NCBI RefSeq assembly: GCF_001428025.1
Contig: NZ_LMSC01000012.1
Coordinates: forward strand, 78,547 to 142,546
Source: Phycicoccus sp. Soil748
GTDB taxonomy: Bacteria > Actinomycetota > Actinomycetes > Actinomycetales > Dermatophilaceae
Reading direction: 5' to 3'
Length of the DNA stretch: 64,000 nt
The notes below the pieces were generated by a model. The model was not told where the DNA came from and searched no databases. It worked only from the letters and a program-made list of their open reading frames with translations. The translations under genes and the position numbers were made by a program. The first letter of the stretch is position 1; each line of letters opens with the position of its first letter. Of this stretch, positions 62,698-64,000 are shown piece after piece.

Positions 62698-63333
62698 ATG
62701 CTGGTGCGCGAGATCATGACCGTCCCGGCACACAGCCTGCCGCTGGGTGCCTCGATGGAGGTGGCGATCCAGCTCTTGGCGCGCGCGCACGTCTCCGCCC
62801 TCCCGGTCGTCGACCCCGACCGCCGCGTCGTCGGCATCGTGAGCGAGGCCGACGTCCTGCGCGTCCACCTGGTGCCGGACCCGCGGGCCCACCTGCGGCC
62901 CGTCGAGGCGCCGGAGGACCCGTGGCCGACCACGCTGGACGAGGTGATGACGCCCGACCCGGTGACGGTGATGGAGTCCGCGGACGTGGCCGACGTGGGG
63001 CAGCTGCTCGCCGACACCGGGTGGAAGAGCGTGCCCGTGACGCACGACGGCCGGCTCGTCGGCATCGTCAGCCGCAGCGACATCCTGCGGGCGCTGACCA
63101 CCTCCGACAGCTCGATACGCCGGCACCTCACGCGCGAGTTCGCGGAGCTGGGCCGTGCCCGCTGGGTCGTGTCGGTGAACGAGGGCCAGGTGACCGTGTC
63201 CGGCACCCGCGGCAAGCGGGAGGCGCGGCTCGCCGAGGTGATGGCCTCCGCGGTCGCCGGTGTACGCCGCGTCGTGGTCACACCGTCCAACCCGGCGCAG
63301 AGCCGGGCGGAGGGCCACCAGCCCGCTCGGTGA
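62698..63333 (+). CDS. CBS-pair and BON domain protein
   Basis: The protein has 211 residues. Two CBS domains (about 5-60 and 80-140: LVREIMTVPAHSLPLGASME and VSALPVVDPDRRVVGIVSEADVL, then LDEVMTPDPVTVM and SVPVTHDGRLVGIVSRSDIL) precede a BON domain (about 140-200, with VSVNEGQVTVSGTRGKREARLAEVMASAV). CBS pairs bind adenine nucleotides. The Mycobacterium homologue Hrp1 is a hypoxic-response protein. The ATG follows GGGGAGG. It is controlled by the divergent promoter at 62619. Confidence 0.92.
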   Translation: MLVREIMTVPAHSLPLGASMEVAIQLLARAHVSALPVVDPDRRVVGIVSEADVLRVHLVPDPRAHLRPVEAPEDPWPTTLDEVMTPDPVTVMESADVADVGQLLADTGWKSVPVTHDGRLVGIVSRSDILRALTTSDSSIRRHLTREFAELGRARWVVSVNEGQVTVSGTRGKREARLAEVMASAVAGVRRVVVTPSNPAQSRAEGHQPAR

Positions 63334-63344
63334 CACCTGCACGC

Positions 63345-63401
63345 TCAGTGAGCGCAACGTGTCGGAATGCATGTCCCATGACGGCACCTTGCGCTCACTG
63401 A
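63345..63401. terminator. 13-bp inverted repeat between convergent genes
   Basis: TCAGTGAGCGCAA at 63345-63357 is matched exactly by TTGCGCTCACTGA at 63389-63401, with a 31-base loop. It lies just after the CBS-BON stop and could end that transcript. The long loop is unusual for an intrinsic terminator, so a protein-binding or mobile-element-derived repeat is also possible. Confidence 0.5.
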
Positions 63402-63456
63402 AGCGCGCACTGAGCTGAGGTGCGTCGTACGGCGCCCCGCGGGACCGCACGAAAGG

Positions 63457-63485
63457 GGCCCGTCCCCGCGGGGCGGGAACGGGCC
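63457..63485 (-). terminator. Terminator hairpin of the DoxX-like gene
   Basis: GGCCCGT (63457-63463) and ACGGGCC (63479-63485) flank a G/C-rich inner stem. On the minus strand the hairpin follows the DoxX stop by about 35 bases and is followed by CCTTTCG. Confidence 0.55.
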
Positions 63486-63519
63486 TGTCGGTGCTGGCCG
63501 GCGGAAGGACCGCGGAGGG

Positions 63520-63999
63520 CTACCGGAGCCAGTGGTGGTGGCGGACGATGTCGAGCCGGTTCCACGCGTTGCCGAGCCCGAGGTGGTGACCCGCGCCGGC
63601 GAGCAGCAGGACCACGAGGGACAGCGCGTAGACGAGGTGGTCGTCCATGAACGGGTTGTTGTCGGGTGCCAGGTAGGCGCTCCACATCATGACCAGCATG
63701 ACGACGCCGGACCACACGGCGACCCGCATGCCGATGCCGAGCATGAGGGCGAGCCCGATGCCGAGCAGGCCGATCATGAACGCCCAGTCGGCCCACGCCG
63801 CACCGGCGAAGCTGCCGTAGAAGTCCTTGAGCGGACCGGCGGTGCCGAACTTGAGGAAGCCCTCGGTGGGGGATCCTCCATGGATCCAGGCGGCGTCACC
63901 GAAGCGGTCGACGACCCCGGTCTTGGCGTCACGGCCGGTGGCGAAGCCGAGGGCGAACGTCTTGTCCAGGAACGCCCACAGGAAGATCCACCCGAGGGA
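63520..63999 (-). CDS. DoxX/DoxD-family membrane protein (5' end outside window)
   Basis: The gene runs off the right edge. The visible 159 residues begin in SLGWIFLWAFLDKTFALGFA, contain a polar loop (RFGDAAWIHGGSPTEGFLKFG) and then three further hydrophobic helices with LLGIGLALMLGIGMRVAVWSG. The end is GLGNAWNRLDIVRHHHWLR. This matches DoxX/DoxD-type proteins, some of which are subunits of thiosulfate:quinone oxidoreductase. Given the sqr operon in the same window, a sulfur or quinone role is possible but not shown. Only the C-terminal part is seen. Confidence 0.82.
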   Translation of the reverse strand, partial: SLGWIFLWAFLDKTFALGFATGRDAKTGVVDRFGDAAWIHGGSPTEGFLKFGTAGPLKDFYGSFAGAAWADWAFMIGLLGIGLALMLGIGMRVAVWSGVVMLVMMWSAYLAPDNNPFMDDHLVYALSLVVLLLAGAGHHLGLGNAWNRLDIVRHHHWLR

Positions 64000-64000
64000 G

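Overview
The window is about 73% GC with dense, often overlapping genes, many GTG starts, strong GGAGG-type ribosome binding sites beside apparently leaderless promoters, an ANTAR regulator and a deazaflavin-type nitroreductase. This fits a high-GC actinobacterium; an Intrasporangiaceae-like genus is my guess, not shown by the sequence. No rRNA, tRNA, CRISPR array, insertion sequence or prophage was seen, and no stretch over about 300 bases lacks a gene.

Layout. 1-6587: V/A-type ATPase operon (I, K, F, E, A, B, D, with the tail of an upstream gene). 6642-12219: acetyl-CoA synthetase, 2-oxoacid dehydrogenase E1 alpha, E1 beta, E2 and an acyl carrier protein, with its own promoter. 12295-14466: GyrI-like protein, DUF2157 membrane protein, small helical protein and an hsp20 relic. 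14555-19039 (minus): sulfide:quinone oxidoreductase, DsrC/TusE, DsrE, an unknown protein and an FAD monooxygenase. 19144-22804: SRPBCC, FUSC, secreted protein, GAF-ANTAR, GNAT and a broken metallo-hydrolase. 22794-26289 (minus): molybdopterin oxidoreductase, helical protein and HPP membrane protein. 26527-32818: lipoprotein, tiny membrane ORF, DUF6766, TreS-like GH13, SDR, carboxylesterase and alpha/beta hydrolase. 32993-39916: WYL regulator, DUF4389 protein, MgtA-type P-type ATPase and formamidase. 40010-50916: DUF1905, GH31 glucosidase, short UvrA paralogue, zincin-like membrane protein, quinone and aldo/keto reductases, and paired CNNM/CBS proteins. 51169-59306: acyl-CoA dehydrogenase, small membrane proteins, SRPBCC, nitroreductase, MASE1 histidine kinase and GH13 glucosidase. 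59496-64000: PAS-PP2C-HATPase-STAS switch protein, tandem universal stress protein, CBS-BON protein and partial DoxX.

How it fits together. Six intergenic sites match the GGGnC-N4-GnCCC palindrome of DosR/DevR-type hypoxia regulators; weaker candidates are at 14637 and 54295. At several of them an nAnnnT -10 hexamer lies 23-24 bp further on. For acs, the GyrI-like gene and the gene at 54395 the ATG then follows 6 bases after the -10, implying leaderless mRNA. Other sites precede sqr, the DUF4389 gene and mgtA, and one lies exactly midway between divergent usp and cbs. The products (universal stress, CBS, nitroreductase, P-type ATPase, sulfur oxidation, acetyl-CoA supply) resemble a dormancy/low-oxygen regulon. 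I read the window as a redox and energy-stress island whose regulator is probably outside it. That reading is inference; the boxes and their spacing are visible in the sequence.
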